A stretch of DNA of 64,000 nt. It comes from Halichondria panicea. Lineage: Eukaryota; Porifera; Demospongiae; Suberitida; Halichondriidae. Below, piece after piece: positions 24,144 through 34,573 of this stretch. Where the stretch lies: positions 3,263,963 through 3,327,962 of the forward strand of contig NC_087382.1 of the NCBI RefSeq assembly GCF_963675165.1, written 5' to 3'. Numbering within the stretch: position 1 is the first letter of the stretch; every line of letters begins with the position of its first letter. The notes beneath the pieces were generated by a model. It did no database searches. It was given only the letters and a program-made list of their open reading frames with translations, and was not told the origin of the DNA. Made by a program: the position numbers and the translations under genes.

Positions 24144-27100
24144 TGTAGAGTGGCCATGATGGCTTGTTGATTGATCCTGATGGGAAATCATTCATGGGAA
24201 GGTTGGGATCTGAGCTCAAACTTTGTGGAAAGGTGAAGATTTATAAGTTAGATATGGAGTGATTTTCATTTAGCAACCATATACATATACGCAGCTAGCT
24301 GGGTACATGTATGTCATGATTATCCAGTGGTGCTTTATTGTGGTGTACAATCAGACACCTGCTGGATTAGGCCATAGCAACAATGGACTGGAGCTCCCGT
24401 ATATATGGTGCCATCTGCATGCATGTGGTAAACCGCGTTGATATTTACTACAAGCTAGTACATGTACTGTACATTTGTAAGTGGTTGCTTACAATAGCCT
24501 GGTAATGCCTGCAGAATAATAAACTTTGGTAATCTTAGCACACTATACACACAGCTTCTATTAGTGTGTCATCTCATAAGGGTTCAAAGGGTTTATGTAT
24601 TGTATGTCACTTTACATGCTCCAGCTACTACTGTACACACGCTTTATACACGTGTATAGCTGCATTGTTGCTTTAATTGAGATGGTTACAATAATTATAA
24701 GCAAGGTAATGGTTGCACGTATTATCACAGTAAGGTGGTTTTAATCACAATTCACGATACACAAAAACACAAAATTAGAGTTTCTGAATTATACTTGGGA
24801 GTAGCTACGATGTGCCGAATTCGGATTCAAATGTTTCCATTCCATATCTCCTCCCGTTTCCTCTCCTAAAACACTCCCTCGACTATTAACTGTACTCACG
24901 TACTGCTCTTCACCGAAAATTGTAGTCTCGTTTTTGAGTCGTTTCGAAAATACCATCAAAATTGGTCCAGAGAAAAGAAAAGCACACATGAAAGTTGACC
25001 AGTACGTAAAAAACTGTATTTGGGATCTGTTCGTGTTCACAACCGTGTCTCTTAACAGTGGCACAGAGAAGACTAATATCGGTGTAGCCAGAAGTCCGAT
25101 ACTGCATATTATGTTGAGTGTAGTTACTGCGATGACGCCACACCACCAACCGACCTTACCCTCTTGTGAACTAGCACCCACCCAGAGCCCAGCTTGCACG
25201 TTCATTATAACAGATGCTAGCACAAGCACGCCCCCTGCGTTGCCAAGGGCACCGGCGTAGTTGAATACGAACTTGTAGCAATGTATAGTGTAGTCGTTCT
25301 CGTAATCAGTACAGTTGATCAGCGGATTTTCTGTTTTTGCCTTCCAAGTGGTGGAGTTTATTGCGAAACAGTCCATGTTCGGATTGCAGGCCATCGATTC
25401 GTCGACTAAAAATGCGTTCCAGAAGGCAATTAAAGTGCAAGTGCATACGAACATGACCACTAGAAACAGCAACGCCAGTAACCATGGTCGCACGTGTCTA
25501 CCACATATCGAGTATATAGTCGGCTTTCCTTTTGCTTCTAATTCATCAATTTCTTTACCGTAAATCAACTTTAGTCCACCGAAAATACACGTCCAACACG
25601 GCAGCTTCCCACCTTCAGTTTCAACTTGTGCTAAGAACTTTCTTACTCCTTTCTTGTGAGCACAAGAGTCGAGCATTTTCCTGAATGGCCAGCACATTAA
25701 GACAATAGCGTATGCTGTCACCATGGTTCCAACTAGACTCAGAGACAGAGCCACTAAGGGCACTACGGTAACTGTTGTCCTGTAGACACTGTAGTTGAAT
25801 GTAGTCTCATCAAACATCTTGATAGCTATAATTATATAAGAGTGAGCTATAACTTCAGTACTGGCTAGCTAGCTAGCTAGCTTGCACATGTGTCTGTATA
25901 TTAATGACCTTAAGGGCTTCTGTGTAGTGTATTCATACGACCTCTATAACATGTGCAGATGGTACTAACGATATTCACAGCTTGAGAGTGGCATTGTGGC
26001 GGTGTCATGTGCTTGTTGAGTAGCTCTATGTGTTATTGTTGATATTTACTAATGGCGCTATCCCTCCCTATACCTGTATAAATTATATATGCACAAAATT
26101 GCTTGGGATAACCCAACCTGTGTACAGTGTAGCAAAATAATTCTAGCAGTCCAATTTCAATGATTTTTTGAGGAGCTCTTTAAAATGCCAATTTCCAATT
26201 TCAGCAGGGTTTCAGATAACTCTAGTGCCGGTTACCCAGGTCTATACTTAGCTGATTTCCACTGCCTATAATAATTATCTTACAACTATTGTACAGGGTG
26301 TGCTGACGCTGACCAATGGGACGACAGTTGATGGTGTATTTGGTGGCAACTGGAAGGGGAGGATTGAGATAATGAGAGCAGTTCTAGCGGACAAAGGAGA
26401 GGAGGGGATTGACGGGGAAGCATACGATGAGTTACAGTAAGTGGAGGGAGGGCTGTAAAATTGAATAAATATTTCAGTTAAATAACCGTATTAGTAATAT
26501 TGAAATATGACCTTAATTTGGAAGTTCGTATTAGCTATGTACAGCTGCTCCAGCAGTTAGAAGGTTGTATAGTATGAGCAATTCTTGTTTGTTGCTTAAC
26601 TGCTAGATCATGCAATATTATATTAACTGATCCACACAGTCCTTACAACCGTATAGCAGGTGATTTTTGTGGGGTAAAAAATTCGTTATTTTCGTGGGCA
26701 AGCTGACCTCCACAAAATGTTAACGTAGGCATGGCTTATCGGAACGTAGGAATGCAGTGCAGGCAACGAGACTAAACGAAATTTTTACTCACAAAACTAC
26801 CGTTCTCCAATTTTTTACCCCCGAAAATTACCCGCTATACGGTATGCAGCACCAGCAGCTTTGGACTTCATCTCTTTATACTCTCTCACCTCTGGGATAA
26901 CCAAGCTTGAATATTGATTTGCAAGTATAACCGTATTGGATATAATTATATGCAGTAGCAGTTAGAAGGTTGCAAAACCTTGTATTTATATTTTTAATTC
27001 TCTCCACCTCTCTAGGATAGCCAAGCTTGATGGCAGGATAGGTAACAGTACAGTCTCGGCTAGTCGCAAGTGGGAGCCCCTGTTTAGAGAGTGTGAGACG

Positions 27101-29590
27101 GCCCTCGGGTTTACTGGTGATGCTGCCAACGACGTGTACTCTGCTTGGAGCCGACTAGCCACCGAGTCGTTCAACCGTAAAAGAGGGGAGGACTCTCCCC
27201 CGCAAGTATCCCCTCGTGGAAAACGGTCCAACTCCCTCACCGGATTGCAGGGCAAAACAGTTAAAGTGCCGGTGGGTTTGATACCTCTAGAGCGAGCGAG
27301 AGCACGAACTTTGAAACCTGGACTAACTGGATTACAAGATGCTGCGAAATCATTTGGTACGACTTCTACATCGGGGATTTTCCCCGTTTCCAAGGAGACT
27401 ACAGTCGAGGAAGTACGCCCATCAATTAGTCGTCCAATCAATATTGAGGATTCTTCGCTGTGTTGTTCGTATCCGTCTGGGCATGCGTATCGTTTGTCTC
27501 GTGTGCCGTATGCCCCCCACGCCGATAGTAGCGAAAGCCCCCCCAGTGAGGGGGGTCAAGAGGAACAGGGGAGCAGGAGTCAGGGGGTGACTAGACGGAG
27601 ATCTGATATGGAGGACACTATTCGAGAATCTTTTGATCTGACAAACACCATACGATCTTATGTGGATAAGGTAGAACCAAGTTACGATAAGATGTTTTAG
27701 TGCTAATTATTTGATATTTGATTTGCCTAATAATGGCGATCGCTGTCCTTGAGTGCGCATAACTCATGTTTATGTAGAGCGTACAATTACTAAACTATAT
27801 AAGACATAAATTCCGTAAGCGTAAGGAACTCATTATGATGTGTTTTAGATCAATACTTTATGGCTAGTTTAATGGCGATCGCTGTCCCTGAGTGTGCATA
27901 AGGTAGAGCGCTAAGCTAAGACATGAATTCCTTAAGCTCTCTACCATAATTTTTAGACTAAGAATCTCTGACTGGTTTTATAAATTTGACCAAAAGCCTT
28001 GCTTCAATCTCTATTAATTATTCTCTCCTATATATGCCAGGCCTTCAACACCTCCAGTCACCCGCTGGGTATACTCATGACGAGGCTGGAGACAGTCTAC
28101 CTGGAGTCGTACGGAGGTCTGGGGGCCAACAAGTACCTCCTCTCCCACGCCATTGCCGAGACTCACTCAATCATTAAGAAGATACACAGTATCGTGAGGT
28201 ATAGGATTGATTTAACGAAATTCATTAACACATCTACTGCATGTACGTACAGTAACAGGACACATTGGCTTGAGTTTAATTAATAATGACCTACGCCTGT
28301 ATAACTACTGTAGCTATTTTGGCGAAATTATTTTGTGTGGATTCTTTAGTTACCTCTTTTATTGCCTCCCACTTCTGCAGGATTCTATTCCCATTCATGA
28401 GTGGAGGTGATTCTAATATCTCAAACATTGGACTGTGTCGAGTGGAGGGACGGACTGACCCTGACGATTATCTGGATATAGAATCAGGTGAGCCAGCTTC
28501 TATATCTCCCACTCTTTCCCCATTTTTGAATCCATTCTCGCTTCTTTGTTTCTTCCGTGCAGGCTACGGCATTCTCCACCCGCTAGTGTTCATACGTCTA
28601 TTCCCAACTCTAATCAATCTTTATGTCCTCCATCACGAGGAAGAGGACCTCCGCTATCTGAGAGGACTCAAGTTCCTGCAAGATATGGACGTAGATAGGC
28701 TGACTCGATTCATCAAGTTCCCCAGGTGTGTGTGGTGTGTACATTGTGTGAGGTGGTAGTGTGAACGGGGGTGTAAATGTGTGTGTAGTGTGCATGGGGG
28801 CGTGTATGTGTGTATATTGTGTGTGAGATTATACTGTACGTGTAGTATTATGGCGGCAGATATAGCTATAACGTTAGCTGTAACATGTGCAGAGATTGAT
28901 CCTTATATAAACTCTTGCTTTACTCTACCCCCCCCCCCCCCCTCCTACACAGCCATCTCTGTACTAAGCTGACTGGACAAAAAGCCGACAGTGACGCTCT
29001 CAAGGTATGCAATATAAACACACAGTTTCTCTGTGCACGCTGCCTGTGGTAATCAGGTTATGTTTGCCACAGATTATGGACGAATCATCCAACACACTTC
29101 GAGTGATCAAGTAAGTTAAATACTACAGTTTCTAATGAAAGCACCACAGGTGCTGATGCCTCGGTGGAGATGCCAAAGCTACATAACATAAAGCTACTAA
29201 TAGCGCAATATTTTACTGCATGCAAACTCAAAGAGTGGGTAATGATCGACCATGATTGCTGTTAAAACGATCGATGCCAAAAGTTCAAGTCTAAAATCAG
29301 TAATGGCTGCCATGCAGAGCCTTGCATCTCTCTTCTCACTCTTGCAGCTACCAATAGCTAGCGTTCTAGTGCAGAGCTAACTACTAAGTAGAGTAGTAAC
29401 ACTCGGTAAACAAGTTTGGCTACGTGCTCTTCTGAAAAGGCTGCAATGGCATTCCAAGTAAGCAAAACTAGGCATAAGAGAACGAAGCATTATTTTGCAA
29501 ATCCACGAATTAAAATCCAAGAAAACATGACTAGAAGCCTATAGAAACTCTTACTTGCACTTGATTCATCCTTGAGCAGCTGTAGCAGTC

Positions 29591-29634
<44 letters not shown>

Positions 29635-30636
29635 ACCGTATACCTCGCTTGCGCATGCACACCGAGGCATAATAAAATATAAACTGTTTATAATTCCTCT
29701 TATTCTACAGTACTCTGTTCACTCCTGGTGAGTTTCTGGAGCATTTCAAGAAGGCCTTTCAGCAACTAAACAGTGTAAGTGTACATACACTTGTCCCTTA
29801 TGATATATACGTTGAGAGTCCCATAATTAAATTAATGTTCTATTATTGTTGATGTATTCTGTAGGTTTCGGAATGACCTTTCAAATTATGTGTTTATAGA
29901 TCCTGATTTTGTGATGACTAGTTAACAAAAGCACACACCATAGCCTCTGCGCTTTTCCCCTGAAACTCAGCCGTTTTGGTATCATGTAACGTACGTACAG
30001 CATTGCACAAGGTTGCACGTGTATACTGGTCCCATGTAAATCAACACTTGAGCAGTACGGAATGCATTGTATTCATGTTGTGTGTATTGAGCTGTTATTG
30101 CATCTTTACAGATTGAACTGTTGAGTGGAGACTTTCTGTTACCTGCCATTGTGTTCATTCTGACCAGAGCAAAGTGAGTTCATACATGTGATAGCTACAT
30201 TGTATAGTAGTCCATTATGTGTGAGAATGACCCCGGAAATTATTTGGTCAATTATGGCAGTTGCATATGCTTGTGGGTAAAGATATTCCCCCATTACTGG
30301 AACCATACTAATACCATGTTAGATCATACTGTACGAGAATTCAGTGGACTTGTATGGAAATCTTACATCCATGGTAATGCAACTCTGAGATTTTCTGAGT
30401 ATGCATAAAAGACTCCATTAAAAAATTCTCAGACGTTAGTTCATGTTTACTTGACATGCATGCATGTACTTATGCTGACGGCAAGATTTTTTATGTACTG
30501 TAGCTTACGGCACGGCCATAAATACATCTGAATTGTGTGAACTGTATATGATAGCAGCCAGCCTATAGTTACTGTGTACTGATGCATTTCCCCAGTACAC
30601 CACACACGCACAAACACACACGCACAAACACACACG

Positions 30637-30676
<40 letters not shown>

Positions 30677-30874
30677 CACACACACACAGTGTTCCAAATT
30701 TAGGAAGCTATTTGCACTTTTTGACTGACTTTGCCAACACAACAGCAGAAGATGACTACACCCTCGTCACATATGAGGTGAGTGGTCAGTTTCTCCCACC
30801 CCCTCAGTGACTAGTGCCCCTCCCCCCTACAGGCTGCTTATAACTTTATTAAGACCAACGCTCCTGGAAGATAG
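19168..30874 (+). CDS. ALS2CL: Alsin C-terminal-like protein (ALS2/ALS2CL): PH, MORN, VPS9
   Basis: Twenty-one exons giving 883 residues with all phases consistent: 19168-19230, 21207-21347, 21483-21571, 21636-21702, 22272-22345, 22728-22859, 22997-23161, 23567-23722, 23884-23995, 24149-24232, 26297-26436, 27016-27670, 28041-28198, 28381-28487, 28563-28725, 28953-29004, 29073-29110, 29711-29774, 30112-30173, 30690-30777, 30833-30874. Order: PH-like part (DRRLVISS, KFYLFTDAF, SKWVSSIADAI); about seven MORN repeats (YKDGRFKGQW..KPHGSGEF, YKGSFREGRFHGQGEL, YIGDFRGGLTDGHGEM, YSGHW, YIGSWENDKRQGYGVY, YLGMWADDNQSGPGVV, KGVLTLTNG); KWEPLFRECETALGF; a low-complexity insert with serine-rich SPRGKRSNS; VPS9 part (NTSSHPLGILMTRLE, LGANKYLLSHAIAETHS, GYGILHPLVFIRLFPTL, GDFLLPAIVFILTRAN, LGSYLHFLTDF). 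VPS9 domains activate Rab5-type GTPases on early endosomes. RCC1 repeats and a clear DH domain of full alsin are absent, as RCC1 is in ALS2CL. Exon 12 must end at 27670; reading on hits a stop at 27700. Confidence 0.9.
19921..20018. repeat. CA-rich microsatellite, imperfect
   Basis: CA/CG/CCA alternation within intron 1 of the alsin-like gene; creates long spurious Thr-His and Cys-Val frames. Confidence 0.85.
20234..20430. mobile_element. Possible degenerate TACCG(T)TATAG-family MITE
   Basis: Starts TACCGTTATAGCGGGTAATT as in the intact family members; the far end is not recognisable. In intron 1 of the alsin-like gene. Confidence 0.35.
23362..23502. repeat. (CA)n microsatellite
   Basis: About 140 bases of nearly pure CA in intron 7 of the alsin-like gene, close to the exon 8 acceptor. 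A second run is at 24072-24141, directly before exon 10. Confidence 0.95.
24789..25817 (-). CDS. Five-membrane-segment protein of unknown function, nested gene
   Basis: Single uninterrupted frame of 342 residues lying wholly in intron 10 (24233-26296) of the alsin-like gene on the opposite strand. Hydrophobic stretches at about residues 14-44 (VVPLVALSLSLVGTMVTAYA), 110-135 (LLALLFLVVMFVCTCTLIAF), 192-210 (LGNAGGVLVLASVIMNV), 228-255 (VIAVTTLNIICSIGLLATPI) and 273-292. The loop after the second carries four cysteines and N-glycosylation sites (NST, NCT), so it is probably extracellular. The C-terminal tail has EEQYVSTVNS. I do not recognise the family; the pattern is tetraspan-like but without CCG. 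Lack of introns beside a 21-exon gene suggests retroposition or a sponge-type single-exon receptor gene. Confidence 0.7.
   Translation of the reverse strand: MFDETTFNYSVYRTTVTVVPLVALSLSLVGTMVTAYAIVLMCWPFRKMLDSCAHKKGVRKFLAQVETEGGKLPCWTCIFGGLKLIYGKEIDELEAKGKPTIYSICGRHVRPWLLALLFLVVMFVCTCTLIAFWNAFLVDESMACNPNMDCFAINSTTWKAKTENPLINCTDYENDYTIHCYKFVFNYAGALGNAGGVLVLASVIMNVQAGLWVGASSQEGKVGWWCGVIAVTTLNIICSIGLLATPILVFSVPLLRDTVVNTNRSQIQFFTYWSTFMCAFLFSGPILMVFSKRLKNETTIFGEEQYVSTVNSRGSVLGEETGGDMEWKHLNPNSAHRSYSQV
26648..26844. mobile_element. MITE of the TACCGTATAG family, alsin-like intron 11
   Basis: Left end ACCGTATAGCAGGTGATTTT, right end AAAATTACCCGCTATACGGT. More diverged inside than the copies at 13.2 and 32.2 kb, but it keeps the AATGCAGTGCA centre. 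About 197 bp. Confidence 0.75.
30600..30689. repeat. CA-rich microsatellite ending at alsin-like exon 20 acceptor
   Basis: CA run with CG interruptions that merges into the acceptor of exon 20 at 30689/30690; takes the place of the usual polypyrimidine tract. Copies of exon 20 at 34.0 and 37.4 kb keep the CA context. Confidence 0.85.
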
Positions 30875-31128
30875 AATGATGTACTGTTAACAATCATCAC
30901 TGTGTTTTATAAAGTTGTTTATTTGTGTATGTGTGTGTGCAATCAATTTTACATAAATTAATTAATAAGCATATTGACATCTTGACTTTCAAATACAGTA
31001 TAATACATCTAATTAGCAGTAATCATTAGTTCTGAGAATACATAAAATAGCTCAGTTCTTCTCTTGTGAGACTGTTCATACACCTGCATCCGTGGTAGTC
31101 AGGCTGAACCATGTCAATGGATGAGCAG

Positions 31129-32058
31129 TTAGTATAGATTCGTCTCATCTACTTGTATTTGGTTGTTCACATTTTGAACACGTTTAGTTCGGAAACTGTA
31201 CAACAGGTACCCAAGCACACAGTAGGGGTAAAGAGCTAATATAGTTGTTACTATGATCAGGCCGATTCTGATCTCTTTCCTATAATTTTGTAATAATACG
31301 TATGCATGTAAGGCAACATACGCAATGTGTAATATGTTAACTATAAAGTACATGGACCACATCACCAGTTCTTTAACAAACAGTATTGCATATCTCCTTC
31401 TTGCAACTAGTCTCCTTCGAACACAAAACCAAACAAGTAGAATTACATGACCAATCAAAGTTAAGAGCGTGGCTGCAGGAAAGACCACAAATATCGGACC
31501 TGAAAAAATTAATAGGTATACTATGACAAACGGTATAGGCAGCACAAATGCTACAATCACTAGCACCACTTCCAGTATCACTTGTTGTTTGGGTGTACGG
31601 TTTACACAGCACGGCTGTCTTCTCATACAGCAGCTGCACGTTTGAGCACATAGTTTCCATAGCAAGGTGGAGTAAGCTGTAAAGATTAGAACGTTAGCAA
31701 TCCATGCTATATAGCCTAATCCCGAATTGATTAATTTCAGTACATGTACATAATCACAAGTTTCAGGTATACTCATCACCAGGCCTAATCCTACCAGCAA
31801 TGTTGTAGCCACAGACAAATAGACAAACAATCTCGCATGGAAATTTGTCTTTTTTCTACAAACAAACACGATGCTCAAAACTAGTCCGATGATACTGAGG
31901 AGAAGTTCCAGAGAGGACAACACTTTCTGTGCCAATATCAACTCAGGAAAAGCTCCCAATTGCATTAAAAAATCTCGACACTCGTAGGAAATGTTGACTA
32001 GGTCGTAGTAGTAGCCCACATTATCATTTGGTAAGCTTGAATGCATCTTGGAGCTCAT
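31129..32058 (-). CDS. Seven-membrane-segment receptor-like protein, copy A
   Basis: Single exon, 309 residues. Seven hydrophobic segments: SLELLLSIIGLVLSIVFVC, LFVYLSVATTLLVGLGLV, YIAWIANVLIFTAYSTLLW, VILEVVLVIVAFVLPIPFVI, AATLLTLIGHVILLVWFCV, LVMWSMYFIVNILHIAYVAL, GLIIVTTILALYPYCVLGYL. A short N-terminal region with NIS glycosylation site precedes TM1; the loop after TM3 is cysteine-rich (CAQTCSCCMRRQPCC), a likely palmitoylation or zinc site. No DRY or NPxxY motif, so it is not an ordinary rhodopsin-class GPCR; the layout still suggests an orphan 7TM receptor. Its stop is about 250 bp from the alsin-like stop, tail to tail. Paralogues at 34.6 and 37.7 kb. Confidence 0.72.
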   Translation of the reverse strand: MSSKMHSSLPNDNVGYYYDLVNISYECRDFLMQLGAFPELILAQKVLSSLELLLSIIGLVLSIVFVCRKKTNFHARLFVYLSVATTLLVGLGLVMSIPETCDYVHVLKLINSGLGYIAWIANVLIFTAYSTLLWKLCAQTCSCCMRRQPCCVNRTPKQQVILEVVLVIVAFVLPIPFVIVYLLIFSGPIFVVFPAATLLTLIGHVILLVWFCVRRRLVARRRYAILFVKELVMWSMYFIVNILHIAYVALHAYVLLQNYRKEIRIGLIIVTTILALYPYCVLGYLLYSFRTKRVQNVNNQIQVDETNLY

Positions 32059-32150
32059 GTACCACTTGGCTGGCTATTTTGCATGTGCATGCTAATAGCT
32101 GTAAAGATTGTTTTATATTGATTAGATCTTGCTTAAAATTCCCCTAATCA

Positions 32151-32343
32151 TTCGTATAGAGGTCAAAATATTCGTGGTTAAAGGTCTGACCATGAATATC
32201 ATTACCCACGAATGAAGCGACCTAGCATGCCTACCTTTACTTGCAAGTGCAAGCTCCAACCACGAAAATATTACCCACAAAGTGTCTCAATATTGTTGAA
32301 CCACGAATATTTTGTCCCCCGAAAATTACCCACTATACGATAT
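32151..32343. mobile_element. MITE of the TACCGTATAG family
   Basis: Left end TCGTATAG truncated inward; right end GAAAATTACCCACTATACGA. Internal sequence closely matches 13150-13360 (CGACCTAGCATGCCTACC, CCACGAATATTTTG). Confidence 0.75.
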
Positions 32344-32425
32344 AGACGTCTAGATTGGCAAACTCACCTATTCATGTAATACATATAATTATGGTACAAA
32401 GGGAATTCCACAAATTATTACAAGT

Positions 32426-32625
32426 TACCGTATAGCGGGTAATTTTCGGGGGACAAAATATTCGTGTTTCAACAATATTGAGACATTTCGTTTCATGGTT
32501 GGAGCTTGCACTGCAGGTAAAGTTAGGCAAGGTCGCTTCATTCGTGGGTAAAATATTCGTGGTCAGATCTCCAACCACGAAAACTACCAATATTTTGCCC
32601 CACGAAAATTACACGCTATGCGGTA
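32426..32625. mobile_element. MITE of the TACCGTATAG family, inverted relative to its neighbour
   Basis: Starts TACCGTATAGCGGGTAATTT and ends AATTACACGCTATGCGGTA. Lies 80 bp from the previous copy in opposite orientation, so the pair forms a large inverted repeat. Confidence 0.8.
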
Positions 32626-32876
32626 TTCTATCATTATGTCAGTGCTGGAGTCTGAGAGTTTAATCAGATACTGATTTTGAACATAAAAAAGCACCAAATT
32701 CATTCCAGTACTATACATTACCCAAAGTGATTCAAAAAACAAGATTCGTGCAAATGTTCTATTTATGCTGTGTTCATCAATTTTATTGTACTGTGATGTC
32801 ACTTATACGACCATGCCATTGTGTAGGCAGCACTATAATATTGTATGCAGTTAAACTACACACAATCATACATTGT

Positions 32877-33032
32877 TCCAAATTAGAGAAGTTATTTGCA
32901 CTTTTTGACTGACTTTACCAACACAGCAGCGGAGGATGACTACACCCTCGTCACATATGAGGTGAGTGGTCAGCTTCTCCCACCCCCTCAGTGACTAGTG
33001 CCCCTCCCCTACAGGCTGTTTATAACTTTAAA
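32877..33032 (+). pseudogene. Decayed copy of alsin-like exons 20-21
   Basis: Exon 20 copy starts TGTTCCAAATTAGAGAAG; loss of one T turns NLGSYL into an immediate TAG. Donor GAGgtgagtgg and intron with CCCCCTCAGTGACTAGTGCC are retained; the exon 21 copy begins GCTGTTTATAACTTTA and then diverges. Confidence 0.8.
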
Positions 33033-33288
33033 AAAGAAGTGGTTTTATAATTTCTCTATGAGCTCTCTCTAATTATGATGTCAGGTTTTTTCTTGTTGGG
33101 TACAACCCTTTATGCTAACCATTATTATTATAATATTCATGCATGCACTCCTGATAGTATAGTGCACTAAGAGCATACCTTCATGTACAGTGGAACCATA
33201 ATGACATAATAATTAAGTATTGTGCTCTATTTTACACATGCACTTGATATCTATGTAGACTCACTACATGTATACTCTTCTAGAGCAG

Positions 33289-33376
33289 TAGCCTCGATCC
33301 CAGGCCGATCCGTCTCCAATTGAACGCTAGGTCGCCTCCGTTCAATTGGAGACGGATAGGCCTGGGATCAAGGCTA
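33289..33376. mobile_element. Foldback mini-element, TAGCCTCG family
   Basis: Arms TAGCCTCGATCCCAGGCC and GGCCTGGGATCAAGGCTA, extended by a second stem around CCGTCTCCAATTGAACG. Flanks CTAGAGCAG and CTATAGCAA agree at 7 of 9 positions, a worn 9-bp target duplication. Confidence 0.75.
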
Positions 33377-33697
33377 CTATAGCAATACATAGTATCATGC
33401 ACTCTTATAGGATTCTATACTGTGGTGATTTTTTGGGATCATTTCATGCCATGCATTCAGCAACATCATGCACATGTACACCTCAATAGTATTATTAACA
33501 ACAGTAAACTATAGATTAAAATTATGCAATCACTTGAAGAGCTAGAAATTAACCAGTTTATGATTTTATTTTACGTATATAATAAAGCACCAAATTCATT
33601 CCGGTGTTCATTAGCCTCAGCATGATTTCAAACCCAAACTGATGCAAAAAGCAAGATTTTTAGAACCGTGCAAGTGTTCTATTCTGTGTTCATCAAT

Positions 33698-33907
33698 TAC
33701 TGTATAGAGGGTATATTTCGAGGGTATAAATGTTCGTGGTTTTCGCGGATTAGGCATGAACCGCGAACATTTATAACCGTGAATTTAATATTTCATGCAT
33801 GCATGCTGCAAAAAAGGCGCTATTCCACGAAAATTAAATCCGCGAAAACCTTTCTAAAGGCACATCCACGAAAATTTATACCCTCGAAATATACCCGCTA
33901 TACGGTA
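33698..33907. mobile_element. MITE of the TACCGTATAG family, divergent subfamily
   Basis: Ends TACTGTATAGAGGGTATATT and its complement ending CCCGCTATACGGTA; interior blocks of AAATGTTCGTGG and CCGCGAACATTTATA differ from the other copies (GTATATTTCGAGG instead of GTAATTTTCG). Confidence 0.75.
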
Positions 33908-34024
33908 GTTCGATGTTGTTTACGACAGTTTGTATGGATTCAATATAATCAGATCATAAACTCCATTGTGCATATAGGCAGCACTTATAATATAGCATGC
34001 AGTTACTTTCCCACCCACACACAG

Positions 34025-34201
34025 TGTTCCAAATTTAGGAAGCTATTTGCACTTTTTTCCAACACAACAGCAAAAGATGACTACACCCTCGTCACTTATG
34101 AGGTGAGTGGTCAGCTTCTCCCACCCCCTCAGTGACTATAGTGCCCCTCCCCCCTACAGGCTGCTTATAACTTTATTAAGACCAACGCTCCTGGAAGATA
34201 G
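34025..34201 (+). pseudogene. Second decayed copy of alsin-like exons 20-21
   Basis: Exon 20 copy keeps TGTTCCAAATTTAGG but has lost about 13 bases after GCACTTTTT, shifting frame. The exon 21 copy at 34160-34201 (AAYNFIKTNAPGR and stop) is intact with its acceptor CCTACAG. Confidence 0.8.
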
Positions 34202-34573
34202 AATGATGTACTGTTTACAATCATCACTGTGTTTTATAAAGTTGTTTATTTGTGTGCAATCAATTAATTAATAATATGCATATTCACATCTTGACTTTCA
34301 ATAATACATCTAAATAGCAATTGGGCTAATCCTCAGTCATGGTAATCTAAAATTAGACACTAGCTTTATGTCTCTGTCTGAGATGCAAAGTATTAAACTG
34401 ATCTACGAATTATGCAGAGTGGATTTTCATACTTGTCCTGCAACCATGAATACATACAGACACGTATACATGTACACAACAACAAATAAACTAGACTCTA
34501 ACTTGTGTTAATAGCAGTAATTATTAGTTCTGAGCATGCATAAAATAGCTCAGTTCTTCTCATGTGGGACTGT

